From: Paracoccus aerius
Lineage (GTDB): Bacteria > Pseudomonadota > Alphaproteobacteria > Rhodobacterales > Rhodobacteraceae
Reading direction: 5' to 3'
NCBI RefSeq assembly: GCF_014656455.1
Contig: NZ_BNCL01000007.1
Coordinates: 62,001-126,000, forward strand
Length of the DNA: 64,000 nt
The translations under genes were made by a program, and so were the position numbers. The notes under the pieces were generated by a model. It made no database searches, was not told the origin of the DNA, and was given only the letters and a program-made list of their open reading frames with translations. Of this stretch, positions 36,303 through 45,633 are shown piece after piece (positions within the stretch are counted from its first letter, which is position 1; each line of letters begins with the position of its first letter).

Positions 36303-37289
36303 ATGTTGAACACTCCTGTCACAGACGCCGCCACCTTGTCCGTCGCCCCGATGATGGACTGGACCGACCGGCATTGCCGCGTCTTCCACCGCCTGATGAC
36401 GCGCCGCGCGCTGCTTTACACCGAAATGGTGACCGCCCCCGCGATCATCCACGGCGACCGTCCCCGGCTGCTAGACTATGATGCCGCCGATCATCCCGTC
36501 GCCCTGCAGCTGGGCGGATCCGATCCCGCGGAACTGGAAGCCGCGACCCGGATCGCCGCCGATTGGGGCTATGACGAGATCAACCTGAATGTCGGCTGTC
36601 CCAGCGACCGCGTGCAGTCGGGCTGTTTCGGCGCCGTGCTGATGAAGACCCCGGATCTTGTGGCCGAATGCGTGGGGCGCATGATCGCAGCCAGCCCGGT
36701 CGAGGTCACCGTCAAATGCCGCATCGGCGTCGATGACCAGGTGCCCGAGCAGGTCTTGCCTGACTTCCTGGACAGGATGCGCGCCGCCGGCATCCGCCGC
36801 GTGACGATCCATGCCCGCAAGGCCTGGCTTCAGGGCCTCAGCCCTAGGGAAAACCGCGACATCCCGCCTCTGGACTATCCGCTGGTCCACCGGATGAAGC
36901 AGGACTTCCCCGACCTGCACCTGTCGATCAACGGCGGCATTGCGGACATGGACGCGGTGCGCGACCACCTGCAGGTCATGGACGGGGTCATGATCGGGCG
37001 CGCGGCCTATCACCAGCCCTGGGACATCCTGGGCGGCGCCGACCGCCTCTGGGGCGACCGACCGCCCTTCGAGGCGCCTGACCAGGTGGCGCAGGCCATG
37101 CGCCCCTATATCCTGTCCCACCTTGCCGCAGGTGGACGGCTGCATCAGATCACGCGCCACATGCTGGGCCTGTTCCACGGAATGCCCGGCGCGCGCGGAT
37201 GGAAACGCACCCTGTCCGAAGGCGCGTCCAAAGGCGGGATCGAGGTTTATGACGCCGCCCTGTGCCAGGTCACGCAACTGGCGGCGTGA
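36303..37289 (+). CDS. dusA: tRNA-dihydrouridine synthase A
   Basis: Flavin enzyme that reduces uridines 20/20a in the tRNA D loop. 328 residues: SVAPMMDWTDRHCRVFHRLM, the FMN-barrel strand LQLGGSDPAELEAA, INLNVGCPSDRVQSGCFGAV with the catalytic Cys in NVGCPS, HARKAWLQGLSPRENR, and INGGIADMD / GVMIGRAAYHQPW for FMN phosphate. HARKAWLQGLSP is diagnostic for DusA. No strong ribosome site is seen. It converges on mazG. Confidence 0.97.
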   Translation: MLNTPVTDAATLSVAPMMDWTDRHCRVFHRLMTRRALLYTEMVTAPAIIHGDRPRLLDYDAADHPVALQLGGSDPAELEAATRIAADWGYDEINLNVGCPSDRVQSGCFGAVLMKTPDLVAECVGRMIAASPVEVTVKCRIGVDDQVPEQVLPDFLDRMRAAGIRRVTIHARKAWLQGLSPRENRDIPPLDYPLVHRMKQDFPDLHLSINGGIADMDAVRDHLQVMDGVMIGRAAYHQPWDILGGADRLWGDRPPFEAPDQVAQAMRPYILSHLAAGGRLHQITRHMLGLFHGMPGARGWKRTLSEGASKGGIEVYDAALCQVTQLAA

Positions 37290-37350
37290 GACTTCTTCTT
37301 CATCCAAATATTCTGGGGTGAGGCCCGCAGGAGCCGAGGGGCGAAGCCCC
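37290..37350 (-). repeat. Post-stop hairpin plus 19-base motif, copy B
   Basis: Minus strand, directly after the mazG stop: GGGGCTTCGCCCC hairpin, a GC-rich linker, then TATTTGGATGAAGAAGAAG. Same layout as copy A after the ABC operon. It also lies just past the dusA stop, so it could end both convergent transcripts. Confidence 0.6.
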
Positions 37351-38169
37351 TTACTCCGCCGCCCTTTCGGCCGTCTTGGCCTGATCCCACAGCCTGTCCA
37401 TCTCGGCCAGGTCGCTGTCCTCCGGGCGGCGGCCTTCGGCGGCTAGCGCGGCCTCGATGGCGCGGAAGCGGCGGGTGAACTTGCTGTTGGCGCGGCGCAA
37501 TGCCTGTTCCGGGTCGATCTCAAGATGCCGCGCCAGGTTCGCCATGACGAACAGCAGGTCGCCGAACTCTTCCTCAAGCGCGTCGGGTCCAAGGCTGTCG
37601 CGGGCCTCGACCAGTTCGGCAGTTTCCTCGGCGATCTTGTCCAGCACCTGGGCAGGGCCGGGCCAGTCGAACCCCACGCGGGCCGCGCGGTTCTGCAACT
37701 TGATTGCGCGGGTCAGGGCCGGCAGGCCCAGGGCCACGCCGTCCAGCGTGCCGCGCTCGGCCTTGCCGGCGCGCTCGACGGCCTTGATGGCTTCCCAGTC
37801 CTTGACCTGCTGGGCGGCGGACTTGTCGCGGGATTCGTCGCCGAAGACATGGGGATGGCGGAAGACCAGCTTGTCGGAGATCGCCGCCGCGCAATCGGCG
37901 AAATCGAACATGCCCTTTTCATCCGCCATCTGCGCGTGGAACACCACCTGCAGCAGCAGGTCGCCCAACTCGCCCGGAAGCTCGTCCCAGGCCTGCCGCT
38001 CGATAGCGTCGGCGACCTCGTGGGCTTCCTCGATCGTATAGGGTGCGATCGATGCGAAATCCTGCTCGATGTCCCAGGGGCAGCCCGTCTGGGGGTTGCG
38101 CAACTGGGCCATGATATCGACCAGTCGGGCGATCTCGGACTTGGGATCGCGGCGGATCGGTTCGGTCAT
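37351..38169 (-). CDS. mazG: Nucleoside triphosphate pyrophosphohydrolase MazG
   Basis: House-cleaning enzyme hydrolysing (d)NTPs to monophosphates; in E. coli it also affects MazEF and ppGpp. 272 residues with two MazG domains: the first shows CPWDIEQDFASIAPYTIEEA and ELPGELGDLLLQVVFHAQMA (EExxE-type metal ligands), the second KIAEETAELVEARDSLGPDA and EEEFGDLLFVMANLARHL. ATG at 38169 is the family start (MTEPIRRDPKSEIARLVDIM). It diverges from the M20 hydrolase with 61 bases between. Confidence 0.95.
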   Translation of the reverse strand: MTEPIRRDPKSEIARLVDIMAQLRNPQTGCPWDIEQDFASIAPYTIEEAHEVADAIERQAWDELPGELGDLLLQVVFHAQMADEKGMFDFADCAAAISDKLVFRHPHVFGDESRDKSAAQQVKDWEAIKAVERAGKAERGTLDGVALGLPALTRAIKLQNRAARVGFDWPGPAQVLDKIAEETAELVEARDSLGPDALEEEFGDLLFVMANLARHLEIDPEQALRRANSKFTRRFRAIEAALAAEGRRPEDSDLAEMDRLWDQAKTAERAAE

Positions 38170-38230
38170 TGCGATTTCCCTTCGCTTCTGTCCTGATGGG
38201 CCATTGCCACAGCCAAGGTGCTTAGTCCAC

Positions 38231-39397
38231 ATGCCTGTCCTGAACCGCATCGCCGAATTTTCGGATGACATGACCCAATGGCGGCGGCATCTGCACCAGC
38301 ATCCCGAACTGGGCTTCGACTGCTTCGGCACCGCCGCCTTCGTGGCGGAACGCCTGCGCGACTTCGGCGTGGACGAAATCCACGACGGCATCGGCAATTC
38401 CGGCATCGTCGGCATCATAGAGGGGCAGGGGCCGGGCCCCACCATCGGCCTGCGCGCCGACATGGACGCCCTGCCGATGGACGAGGCGACGGGCCTGGAT
38501 TACGCATCCACCGTGCCGGGCCGGATGCACGCCTGCGGCCATGACGGCCATACCACGATGCTGCTGGGCGCCGCGCGATACCTTGCGGAAACGCGCAATT
38601 TCACAGGTCGCGTCGCGCTGATCTTCCAGCCGGCCGAGGAAAACGGCGGCGGGGGCGAGGCGATGGTCCAGGACGGCATGATGGACCGCTTTGGCATCAC
38701 CCGCGTCTTTGCCATGCACAACAGCCCCGGCCTGCCCGTGGGCATGATGAACACCACACCCGGCCCGATCATGGCCGCCGTCGATACATTCGAGATCCAT
38801 GTCCAGGGCCGTGGCGGGCACGGGGCGATGCCGCACCTGACCGCCGATCCCATCGTCGCGGCCGTGGCCGTGGTGAACGCGATCCAGACGATCTCCAGCC
38901 GCAACCATTATGCGCTGGACGACCTGGCACTGTCGGTCACGCAGATCCACACCGGCAGCGCCGACAATATCGTGCCTGACACGGCCTATATCTGCGGCAC
39001 CGTGCGCACCTTCGCCCCCCATGTCCGCGAGATGGTCCGCCGCCGGATGGCGCAGATCTGCGACGGGCAGGCGGCCGCCTATGACGTCTCGATCCGCCTG
39101 GCCTATATCGAGGGCTATCCCGCCACAATCAACGACCCCGACCAGACCGCCTTCGCGGTGCAGGTCGCGCAGGAGATCGTGGGCCATGACAACATCTCGG
39201 GCGATGCAGGGCGCGAGATGGGGGCCGAGGATTTCAGCTACATGCTGAACGAACGGCCCGGCTGCTATCTGTTCATCGGGCAGGGCGACACGGCCAGCGT
39301 CCACCACCCGGCCTATGATTTCAACGATGCGATCTCGCCCATCGGGGCCAGCTTCCTGGCCCGGCTGGTCGAACGCGCGCAGCCCGTGGCGCGGTGA
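38231..39397 (+). CDS. M20-family amidohydrolase (hippurate hydrolase-like)
   Basis: 388 residues, zinc aminoacylase / carboxypeptidase family. Metal and active-site motifs: GLRADMDALPMDEATGL, HACGHDGHTTMLLGAARYLA, FQPAEENGGGGEAMVQDG, GRGGHGAMPH in the dimerisation domain, MGAEDFSYML near the end. Annotated relatives cleave N-acyl amino acids or hippurate. The ATG at 38231 begins at the mazG divergent region; in-frame starts further upstream would run into mazG on the other strand. Substrate not determinable. Confidence 0.9.
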   Translation: MPVLNRIAEFSDDMTQWRRHLHQHPELGFDCFGTAAFVAERLRDFGVDEIHDGIGNSGIVGIIEGQGPGPTIGLRADMDALPMDEATGLDYASTVPGRMHACGHDGHTTMLLGAARYLAETRNFTGRVALIFQPAEENGGGGEAMVQDGMMDRFGITRVFAMHNSPGLPVGMMNTTPGPIMAAVDTFEIHVQGRGGHGAMPHLTADPIVAAVAVVNAIQTISSRNHYALDDLALSVTQIHTGSADNIVPDTAYICGTVRTFAPHVREMVRRRMAQICDGQAAAYDVSIRLAYIEGYPATINDPDQTAFAVQVAQEIVGHDNISGDAGREMGAEDFSYMLNERPGCYLFIGQGDTASVHHPAYDFNDAISPIGASFLARLVERAQPVAR

Positions 39398-39440
39398 CGT
39401 TCACGATCCTGTTCTAGACCCGAAGCCGTCCCGGCCTTTC

Positions 39441-39469
39441 TTGCCAAGCCGGGGCGGCGGCGATAGGTT
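39441..39469 (+). promoter_or_regulatory. Candidate sigma-70 promoter of the yajC-secDF-ccm run
   Basis: TTGCCA, a 17-base spacer and TAGGTT lie 55 bases upstream of the yajC start codon. Fair match to the housekeeping consensus; no other good pair is seen in the gap. Confidence 0.4.
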
Positions 39470-39523
39470 GCGCGCCAATTCGGGCGGGGTCAGACCGCCG
39501 TGTCAGCCGAAAAGGGATAATCC

Positions 39524-39859
39524 ATGTTCGTCACACCCGCCTATGCCCAGGCCGCCGCAGGCGGTGCAGGCCCTACTGCAGCCTTTGCGCAGTTCATCCC
39601 GCTGATCCTGATCTTCGCGATCATGTATTTCCTGATGATCCGCCCGCAGCAGAAGCGGATGAAGCAGCACCGCGAGATGGTCTCGGCGCTGAAGAAAGGC
39701 GATCACGTCGTCACCTCGGGCGGGATCATCGGCAAGGTGTCTTCGGTCCGCGACGACGAGCTGGAGGTCGAGATCGCGACCGGCGTCAAGGTCCGCGTGA
39801 TCCGTTCGACCGTTTCGCAGGTTCTGAACAAGTCCGAGCCTGTCGCGGCAAACGCCTGA
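39524..39859 (+). CDS. yajC: Preprotein translocase subunit YajC
   Basis: 111 residues: short N-terminus, one membrane helix (AQFIPLILIFAIMYFLMIRP) and the conserved QQKRMKQHREMVSALKKGD and GGIIGKVSSV. A holotranslocon accessory subunit that associates with SecDF. It precedes secD by 37 bases. Confidence 0.97.
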   Translation: MFVTPAYAQAAAGGAGPTAAFAQFIPLILIFAIMYFLMIRPQQKRMKQHREMVSALKKGDHVVTSGGIIGKVSSVRDDELEVEIATGVKVRVIRSTVSQVLNKSEPVAANA

Positions 39860-39896
39860 CGCCACCAGAACAACAACAATCAAGGGCTTCGGCAAG

Positions 39897-41561
39897 ATGC
39901 TTCAGATCGACCGTTGGAAACGCATCCTGATCGTCGGGCTTTGCGTCCTGGGCATAGGCTTTGCCGTGCCCAACCTGTTCTACCAGCGGGTCGAAAGCCA
40001 TAACGACGCCGTGGCCGAGATCGAGCGCACCGGTGTCGAGACGCCCGAACTGGCCGCCGCGCGCGATGGCTGGCCGTCGTGGCTGCCTTCGTCGGTCGTG
40101 GCGCTTGGCCTTGACCTGCGGGGCGGGGCGCATCTGCTGGGCGAGGTCCGCGTGGCCGAGGTCTACAAGGCCCGCATGGACGCCCTGTGGCCCGAACTGC
40201 GCCGTGCGCTTGCCGACGAACGCGCCACGCTTGGCGCGATCCGCCGCCTGCCTTCGCCCGAAGGCACCCTGAAGATCGAGGTCGAGAACGCCGACCAGAT
40301 CGCCCGCGCGACGGAAATCGTGCGCGGCTTTTCGACGCCCGTGACGACGCTGACCGGCGCGGGCCAGCAAAGCCTGGCGATCCAGCAGCAGGGCAACACC
40401 ATCACCATCCAGTTGTCGGACGCCGAAAAGGCCGTGACCGACGACCGCACCGTCCAGCAAAGCGTCGAGATCATCCGCCGCCGCGTCGATGAGGTCGGAA
40501 CCCGCGAACCGACCATCGTCCGCCAGGGCGCCGACCGCATCCTGATCCAGGTGCCGGGCATCGGCTCGGCCGAGGAATTGAAGGCGCTGATCGGCACCAC
40601 CGCCAAGCTGACCTTCAATTCCGTTGTCGGCACCGGCACCAATCCCGATGCGCGGCCGGGCGTGGGGCAGGTGGTCCTGCCATCGGCCGACCAGGACGGC
40701 ATTTACTACACGCTGGAAGAAAGCCCCGTCGTCACCGGCGAGGAACTGACCAATGCCGTGCCGGGAACGGATCCGAACGGCCAGCCTGCGGTCGATTTCA
40801 GCTTCAACCCGACCGGCGCGCGCAAGTTCGGCGCCTATACGGCCGCCAATATCGGCCAGCCCTTCGCGATCGTCCTGGACAACCAGGTGATCTCGGCGCC
40901 CGTGATCCGCTCGGCCATTCCCGGCGGAACGGGGCAGATCTCGGGCTCGATGGGCTTCGAGGAAGCGAACCGGCTGGCCGTGCTGCTGCGCGCAGGCGCG
41001 CTGCCGGCGCAACTGGATTTCCTGGAAGAACGCACCATCGGCCCCGAACTGGGGCAGGACAGCATCGACGCGGGGCGCCTGTCGTCCGTGATCGCGACGG
41101 CTGCGGTCGTGGCCTACATGATCGCCAGCTATGGATTGTTCGGGGCCTTCGCGTCGATTTCCGTGATCCTGAACGTGATCCTGATCCTGTCGATCATGTC
41201 GATCATGGGGGCCACCTTGACCCTGCCTGGCATCGCCGGGATCGTGCTGACCGTGGGCACGGCGGTGGACGCCAACGTCATCATCTATGAACGCATCCGC
41301 GAGGAATTGCGGGCAGGCAAGCGCGTCGCCAAGGCCATCAGCGACGGCTTCGACGAGGCGATGAGCGCGATCATCGACGCCAACGTCACATCCTTCATCG
41401 CGGCGGCGGTGATGTTCTTCCTGGGCTCGGGCCCGGTCAAGGGCTTTGCCGTCACGCTGACCATCGGGCTTGTCACCTCGGTCTTCACCGCGATCTTCCT
41501 GACACGGCTGATGATCGTGTGGTGGCTGGAATGGCGCAAGCCCAAAGAACTGATCCTGTAA
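39897..41561 (+). CDS. secD: Protein translocase subunit SecD
   Basis: 554 residues, RND-type membrane protein that uses the proton gradient to pull proteins through SecYEG. One N-terminal helix, a large periplasmic P1 domain with the marker GLDLRGGAHLLGEV, and five C-terminal helices including GTAVDANVIIYERIREELR (the conserved D and R of the proton path). Ten bases separate it from secF. Confidence 0.98.
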   Translation: MLQIDRWKRILIVGLCVLGIGFAVPNLFYQRVESHNDAVAEIERTGVETPELAAARDGWPSWLPSSVVALGLDLRGGAHLLGEVRVAEVYKARMDALWPELRRALADERATLGAIRRLPSPEGTLKIEVENADQIARATEIVRGFSTPVTTLTGAGQQSLAIQQQGNTITIQLSDAEKAVTDDRTVQQSVEIIRRRVDEVGTREPTIVRQGADRILIQVPGIGSAEELKALIGTTAKLTFNSVVGTGTNPDARPGVGQVVLPSADQDGIYYTLEESPVVTGEELTNAVPGTDPNGQPAVDFSFNPTGARKFGAYTAANIGQPFAIVLDNQVISAPVIRSAIPGGTGQISGSMGFEEANRLAVLLRAGALPAQLDFLEERTIGPELGQDSIDAGRLSSVIATAAVVAYMIASYGLFGAFASISVILNVILILSIMSIMGATLTLPGIAGIVLTVGTAVDANVIIYERIREELRAGKRVAKAISDGFDEAMSAIIDANVTSFIAAAVMFFLGSGPVKGFAVTLTIGLVTSVFTAIFLTRLMIVWWLEWRKPKELIL

Positions 41562-41571
41562 GGGGACCGAT

Positions 41572-42552
41572 ATGGCATTCCGTCTGAAACTTGTCCCCGA
41601 CAATACCCGGATCGACTTCTTCCGCTGGCAGTTCCTGACCTTCGGGGCGTCGATGGCGGCGATGGTGGCGTCTGTTGTCCTGATCTTCACGATGGGGCTT
41701 AACTTCGGCATCGACTTCAAGGGCGGCACCACCATCCGCACCGAAAGCCCCACCGCCTTCGAGGTGGGTGATTACCGGGATGCCCTGAACGACCTGGGCT
41801 TCAGCGACCTTGCCATCACCGAGGTCTTCGACCCCAGCTTCGGTGCCGATCGCCACGTGGCCATGATCCGCATCGGCACCACGGACGAAACCGGATCGGT
41901 CAGCCCGGACGAGTTGAACCGGATCGAGGCTGCGCTGCACGAGGTCGATCCGCAGATCACCTTCGCATCCGTGGAATCTGTCGGGCCGAAGGTGTCCGGC
42001 GAATTGATCAAGACCGCCTTCTATGCGGTGGGCGCGGCCTGCCTGGGCATCATGGCCTATATCTGGCTGCGCTTCGAATGGCAGTTCTCGATCGGGGCCG
42101 TGGTGTCGCTGATCCATGACGTGCTGCTGACGGTAGGGCTGTTTTCTCTGTTCCAGCTGAAGTTCGACCTGACGACCATCGCGGCGCTGCTGACGACGCT
42201 GGGCTTTTCCTGCAACGACACGGTCGTCGTCTTTGACCGGCTGCGGGAAAACCTGATGAAATACAAGACGCGACCGCTGATCGAGCTGATGAACCTGACC
42301 ACGAACGAGACCCTGTCGCGGACCATCATGACGGCGGTGACGACCGGGATTGCCCTGACGGCGATGCTGATCTTCGGCGGCGACGTGATCCGGGACTTCG
42401 TGATCGCGATGCTGTTCGGGGTGGTCGTCGGCTGCTATTCCACGATCTATGTCGCAAAGAACATCGTGCTGTGGCTGGGCGTGAAGCGGGACTGGTCCAA
42501 GAAGGATCCGAAGCTGGCCGCCTCGCCCTTTGAAAATGCGGAACGTCCCTGA
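41572..42552 (+). CDS. secF: Protein translocase subunit SecF
   Basis: 326 residues, partner of SecD. Six membrane helices, with LNFGIDFKGGTTIRTESP after the first and LGFSCNDTVVVFDRLRENLM in the C-terminal half. Its stop shares its last base with the start of the Mth938-like gene. Confidence 0.98.
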   Translation: MAFRLKLVPDNTRIDFFRWQFLTFGASMAAMVASVVLIFTMGLNFGIDFKGGTTIRTESPTAFEVGDYRDALNDLGFSDLAITEVFDPSFGADRHVAMIRIGTTDETGSVSPDELNRIEAALHEVDPQITFASVESVGPKVSGELIKTAFYAVGAACLGIMAYIWLRFEWQFSIGAVVSLIHDVLLTVGLFSLFQLKFDLTTIAALLTTLGFSCNDTVVVFDRLRENLMKYKTRPLIELMNLTTNETLSRTIMTAVTTGIALTAMLIFGGDVIRDFVIAMLFGVVVGCYSTIYVAKNIVLWLGVKRDWSKKDPKLAASPFENAERP

Positions 42553-42905
42553 TGAAGCTGACCCCCAGCGATTTCGGCGGGGCCCTTGCGGTCGAGGGCT
42601 ATGGCCCCGGCTTCTTCCGCATCGGCAGGACGGTGATGCAGGGCGCGGTTCTGGTCACCGCAGGCGAAGCGGATGCCTGGGGCGGCCTTGACGACCGCGC
42701 GGCGCTGCTGGCCCTGGGGGGACGGATCGATGTCCTGTTCCTGGGCATGGGCGCGGATGTTGCCCATGCCCCGGCCGATCTGGTGGCGGCCCTGCGCGAG
42801 ATCGGGATCGCCGTTGAATCCATGTCCTCGCCCACGGCCGCGCGCAGCTACAACGTGACGGTCGCGGAAGGGCGGCGGGTCGCCTGCGCCCTGCTGCCGC
42901 TGTGA
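42552..42905 (+). CDS. Mth938-like domain protein (DUF498)
   Basis: 117 residues, family of NDUFAF3-like proteins (mitochondrial homologues assist complex I assembly). Pattern: [34 protein letters not shown] and [20 protein letters not shown]. Translationally coupled to secF, and its stop overlaps the ccmA GTG. The secF-DUF498-ccmA order is conserved in Rhodobacterales as I recall. Biochemical role in bacteria unknown. Confidence 0.88.
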   Translation: MKLTPSDFGGALAVEGYGPGFFRIGRTVMQGAVLVTAGEADAWGGLDDRAALLALGGRIDVLFLGMGADVAHAPADLVAALREIGIAVESMSSPTAARSYNVTVAEGRRVACALLPL

Positions 42906-43528
42906 GCCTGCTCTCCGTCCAAGGCCTGTGCGTTGCGCGCGGCGGGCTGCGGACGGTCGAAGGGGTAAGCTTCACCCTGGACGCGGGCCAGGCGCTGATC
43001 CTGCGCGGCCCGAACGGCATCGGCAAGACGACGCTGCTGCGCACGGTCGCCGGGCTGCAGCCCCCGGTCGCGGGCCGGATCAAGATGGATGACGACGCGG
43101 TTGCCTATGCAGCCCATGCCGACGGGCTGAAGGGCGCGCTGAGCGTGGCCGAGAACCTGGCCTTCTGGGCGCAGGTCTTCGGCGGCGGCGATGTCGCGGG
43201 CGCGATGGCGGCAATGGGTCTCGCGTCCCTGTCGGACCGGCCTGCGGCGGCGCTGTCGGCGGGCCAGAAGCGTCGGCTGGGCCTGGCGCGGCTGCTGGTC
43301 GCGCGGCGTCCGCTGTGGGTGCTGGACGAACCGACCGTGTCGCTGGATGCGGCCTCGGTCGGGCGGTTTGCCGACATGGTGCGCGGGCATCTGGCGCAAG
43401 GCGGCGCGGCGCTGATCGCCACCCATATCGACCTGGGGCTGGATGCGCGGGTGCTGGATCTGACGCCCTTCCGGGCCAAACCGTCCCCTGATGCCCAGCC
43501 CGCGGGCTTCAACGAAGCCTTCGCATGA
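42902..43528 (+). CDS. ccmA: Heme exporter ATP-binding protein CcmA
   Basis: ATPase of the CcmABCD complex that releases holo-CcmE during cytochrome c maturation. 208 residues: Walker [19 protein letters not shown], signature [16 protein letters not shown], Walker [16 protein letters not shown] start at 42902 overlaps the stop of the preceding gene (GTGA). Overlaps ccmB by 4 bases. Confidence 0.96.
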   Translation: MSLLSVQGLCVARGGLRTVEGVSFTLDAGQALILRGPNGIGKTTLLRTVAGLQPPVAGRIKMDDDAVAYAAHADGLKGALSVAENLAFWAQVFGGGDVAGAMAAMGLASLSDRPAAALSAGQKRRLGLARLLVARRPLWVLDEPTVSLDAASVGRFADMVRGHLAQGGAALIATHIDLGLDARVLDLTPFRAKPSPDAQPAGFNEAFA

Positions 43529-44181
43529 TCGCCCTGCTGCGGCGCGACCTGACCCTTGCCGTCCGCGCGGGCGGCGGCTTTGGCCTGGGCGTGGCCTTCT
43601 TCCTGATCCTTTGCGCGCTTGTCCCCTTTGGCGTCGGCCCCGACACTACCGCGCTGCAACCCATCGCGCCCGGCATCCTGTGGCTGGGCGCGCTGCTGGC
43701 CTGCCTGTTGTCGCTGGACCGCATCTTTGCCCTGGATCACGAGGATGGCAGCCTGGACCTGCTGGCGACATCGCCGCTGCCGCTGGAAGGGGCGGTGGCG
43801 GTCAAGGCGTTGGCCCACTGGATCACCACAGGCCTGCCGCTGATCCTGGCCGCCCCCTTGTTCGGCATCCTGCTGCACCTGCCCGGCCAGGCGATCCCGC
43901 CGTTGCTGGTTTCGCTGCTGCTGGGGACGCCCGCGCTGTCGATGCTGGGCGCCTTCGGGGCGGCCATTACTGTGGGCCTGCGGCGCGGAGGGCTTTTGTT
44001 GTCGCTGCTGGTGCTGCCGCTTTACATCCCCACCCTGATCTTCGGGACCGAGATGATCCGGCGCGGGCAGGAAGGCGGCGCGACCGCGACTCCGCTGCTG
44101 TTCCTGGCCGGGATCACGGCGGGCACGCTTGCCGTGATACCTTTTGCCGCAGCCGCCGCGCTGCGGGTCAATCTGCGGTGA
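43525..44181 (+). CDS. ccmB: Heme exporter membrane protein CcmB
   Basis: 218 residues with six hydrophobic helices. Family pattern [40 protein letters not shown] and [15 protein letters not shown]. Membrane subunit that pairs with CcmA. Translation coupled through the ATGA overlap. Confidence 0.96.
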   Translation: MIALLRRDLTLAVRAGGGFGLGVAFFLILCALVPFGVGPDTTALQPIAPGILWLGALLACLLSLDRIFALDHEDGSLDLLATSPLPLEGAVAVKALAHWITTGLPLILAAPLFGILLHLPGQAIPPLLVSLLLGTPALSMLGAFGAAITVGLRRGGLLLSLLVLPLYIPTLIFGTEMIRRGQEGGATATPLLFLAGITAGTLAVIPFAAAAALRVNLR

Positions 44182-44222
44182 AGCGGCTTGAGCGGCAAGC
44201 CCGCGGACGCTAGGGAACAGTC

Positions 44223-44948
44223 ATGTCGATCTGGGAATATGCCAACCCCGTCAAGTTCATGCGCACATCCGGCGCGATCCTGCCATGGGTGGTGGCAGGC
44301 GCGGCGGTCTGCACCGTCACGGGGCTGGTCTGGGGCTTCCTGACGCCCGATGATTTCCGGCAGGGATCGACCGTCAAGATCGTCTTCCTGCACGTCCCTG
44401 CCGCCATGATGGCGATCAACATCTGGGTGATGATGTTGGTGGCATCGCTGATCTGGCTGATCCGCCGCCACCATGTCAGCGCGCTTGCCGCCAAGGCCGC
44501 CGCCCCCATCGGCGCGGTGATGACGCTGATCGGCCTGATCACCGGCGCGGTCTGGGGCCAGCCGATGTGGGGCACCTGGTGGGAATGGGATCCGCGCCTG
44601 ACCAGCTTCCTGATCCTGTTCCTGTTCTATATCGGCTATATCGCCCTGTGGTCCGCGATCGAGGATCCCGACAGCGCCGCCGACCTGACCGCGGTCCTGT
44701 GCCTTGTCGGATCGGTCTTTGCGCTTCTGTCGCGCTATGCCGTCTTCTTCTGGAACCAGGGCCTGCACCAGGGCGCCAGCCTTTCCGTCCAGTCGGGCGA
44801 GCGGATGAGCGCGGTTTACCGATACCCGCTGTATCTGACGATGCTGGGCTTCGGCCTGTTGTTCCTGTCGCTGCTGTTGATCCGCACCCGCACCGAAATC
44901 CGCAGGCGGCGGCTGGCCGCGCTGCAAGCAAGGGAAATGCGCGCATGA
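44223..44948 (+). CDS. ccmC: Heme exporter protein CcmC
   Basis: 241 residues, six helices, heme-handling protein with the tryptophan-rich WGQPMWGTWWEWDPRLTS and conserved histidines (VFLHVPAAMMAI and FWNQGLHQGASLSV) that hold heme for transfer to CcmE. Its stop overlaps the ccmD start. Confidence 0.97.
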   Translation: MSIWEYANPVKFMRTSGAILPWVVAGAAVCTVTGLVWGFLTPDDFRQGSTVKIVFLHVPAAMMAINIWVMMLVASLIWLIRRHHVSALAAKAAAPIGAVMTLIGLITGAVWGQPMWGTWWEWDPRLTSFLILFLFYIGYIALWSAIEDPDSAADLTAVLCLVGSVFALLSRYAVFFWNQGLHQGASLSVQSGERMSAVYRYPLYLTMLGFGLLFLSLLLIRTRTEIRRRRLAALQAREMRA

Positions 44949-45088
44949 TCGAGCTTGGAAAGTATGCGGGCGCCGTGATCGGCGCCTATGGCCTGTCGCT
45001 GGCCCTGCTGGGCGGGTTGATCTGGCAGACGCTGGCCGCCAATGCCCGCGCCCGCCATGCCTTGGAAAGGCAGGAAAGCCGTGGCTAG
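44945..45088 (+). CDS. ccmD: Heme exporter protein CcmD
   Basis: 47 residues with one membrane helix (YAGAVIGAYGLSLALLGGLI) and a charged C-terminus (NARARHALERQESRG), the usual CcmD layout. It stabilises the CcmABC-CcmE complex. The ATGA overlap with ccmC and overlap of its end with ccmG support the small gene. Confidence 0.9.
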   Translation: MIELGKYAGAVIGAYGLSLALLGGLIWQTLAANARARHALERQESRG

Positions 45089-45623
45089 GATTTCTCCGCT
45101 TGTCGTGTTGCCACCCGTGGTCTTTGCCGCCCTGGCGGGGATGTTCCTGTGGGGAATGAACCGCGACGATCCGACGGCGCTTCCCTCGGCCATGGTTGGC
45201 CGCGAGGCGCCGGCAGTCCCGCAGACGACGCTGCCCGGGAAGACCCAACTGACGGACGAGATGCTACGCCAGCCGGGGGTGAAGCTGGTGAACTTCTGGG
45301 CAAGCTGGTGCCCGCCCTGCCGGGCCGAGCATCCGACGCTGACGGAACTTGCAGCGCAGATGCCGGTCTATGGCGTCGATCTGCGTGACACCGATGCCAA
45401 TGCCTTGGCCTTCCTGACCGAGGATGGCGATCCCTTCGCGGCCATTGCGACCGATCCCAAGGGCCGGACCGCGATCGACTGGGGCGTCACGGCCCCGCCC
45501 GAGACCTTCATCATCGATGGCGAGGGCCGGATCCTTTATCGCTTTGCAGGCCCGCTGGTGAGAGAGGATTACACCAACCGCTTCCTGCCCCAGCTTGAAA
45601 AGGCGCTGCAGGCCGAGGAGTGA
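45081..45623 (+). CDS. ccmG: Thiol:disulfide interchange protein CcmG/DsbE
   Basis: 180 residues; an N-terminal membrane anchor (LVVLPPVVFAALAGMFLWGM) and a periplasmic thioredoxin fold with active site NFWASWCPPCRAEHPTL. Keeps apocytochrome c and CcmH thiols reduced. GTG at 45081 (AGGAAA upstream) is the start; it lies inside ccmD. ccmE, ccmF and ccmH are not in the window. Confidence 0.95.
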   Translation: MARISPLVVLPPVVFAALAGMFLWGMNRDDPTALPSAMVGREAPAVPQTTLPGKTQLTDEMLRQPGVKLVNFWASWCPPCRAEHPTLTELAAQMPVYGVDLRDTDANALAFLTEDGDPFAAIATDPKGRTAIDWGVTAPPETFIIDGEGRILYRFAGPLVREDYTNRFLPQLEKALQAEE

Positions 45624-45633
45624 TCCCCCGGCG

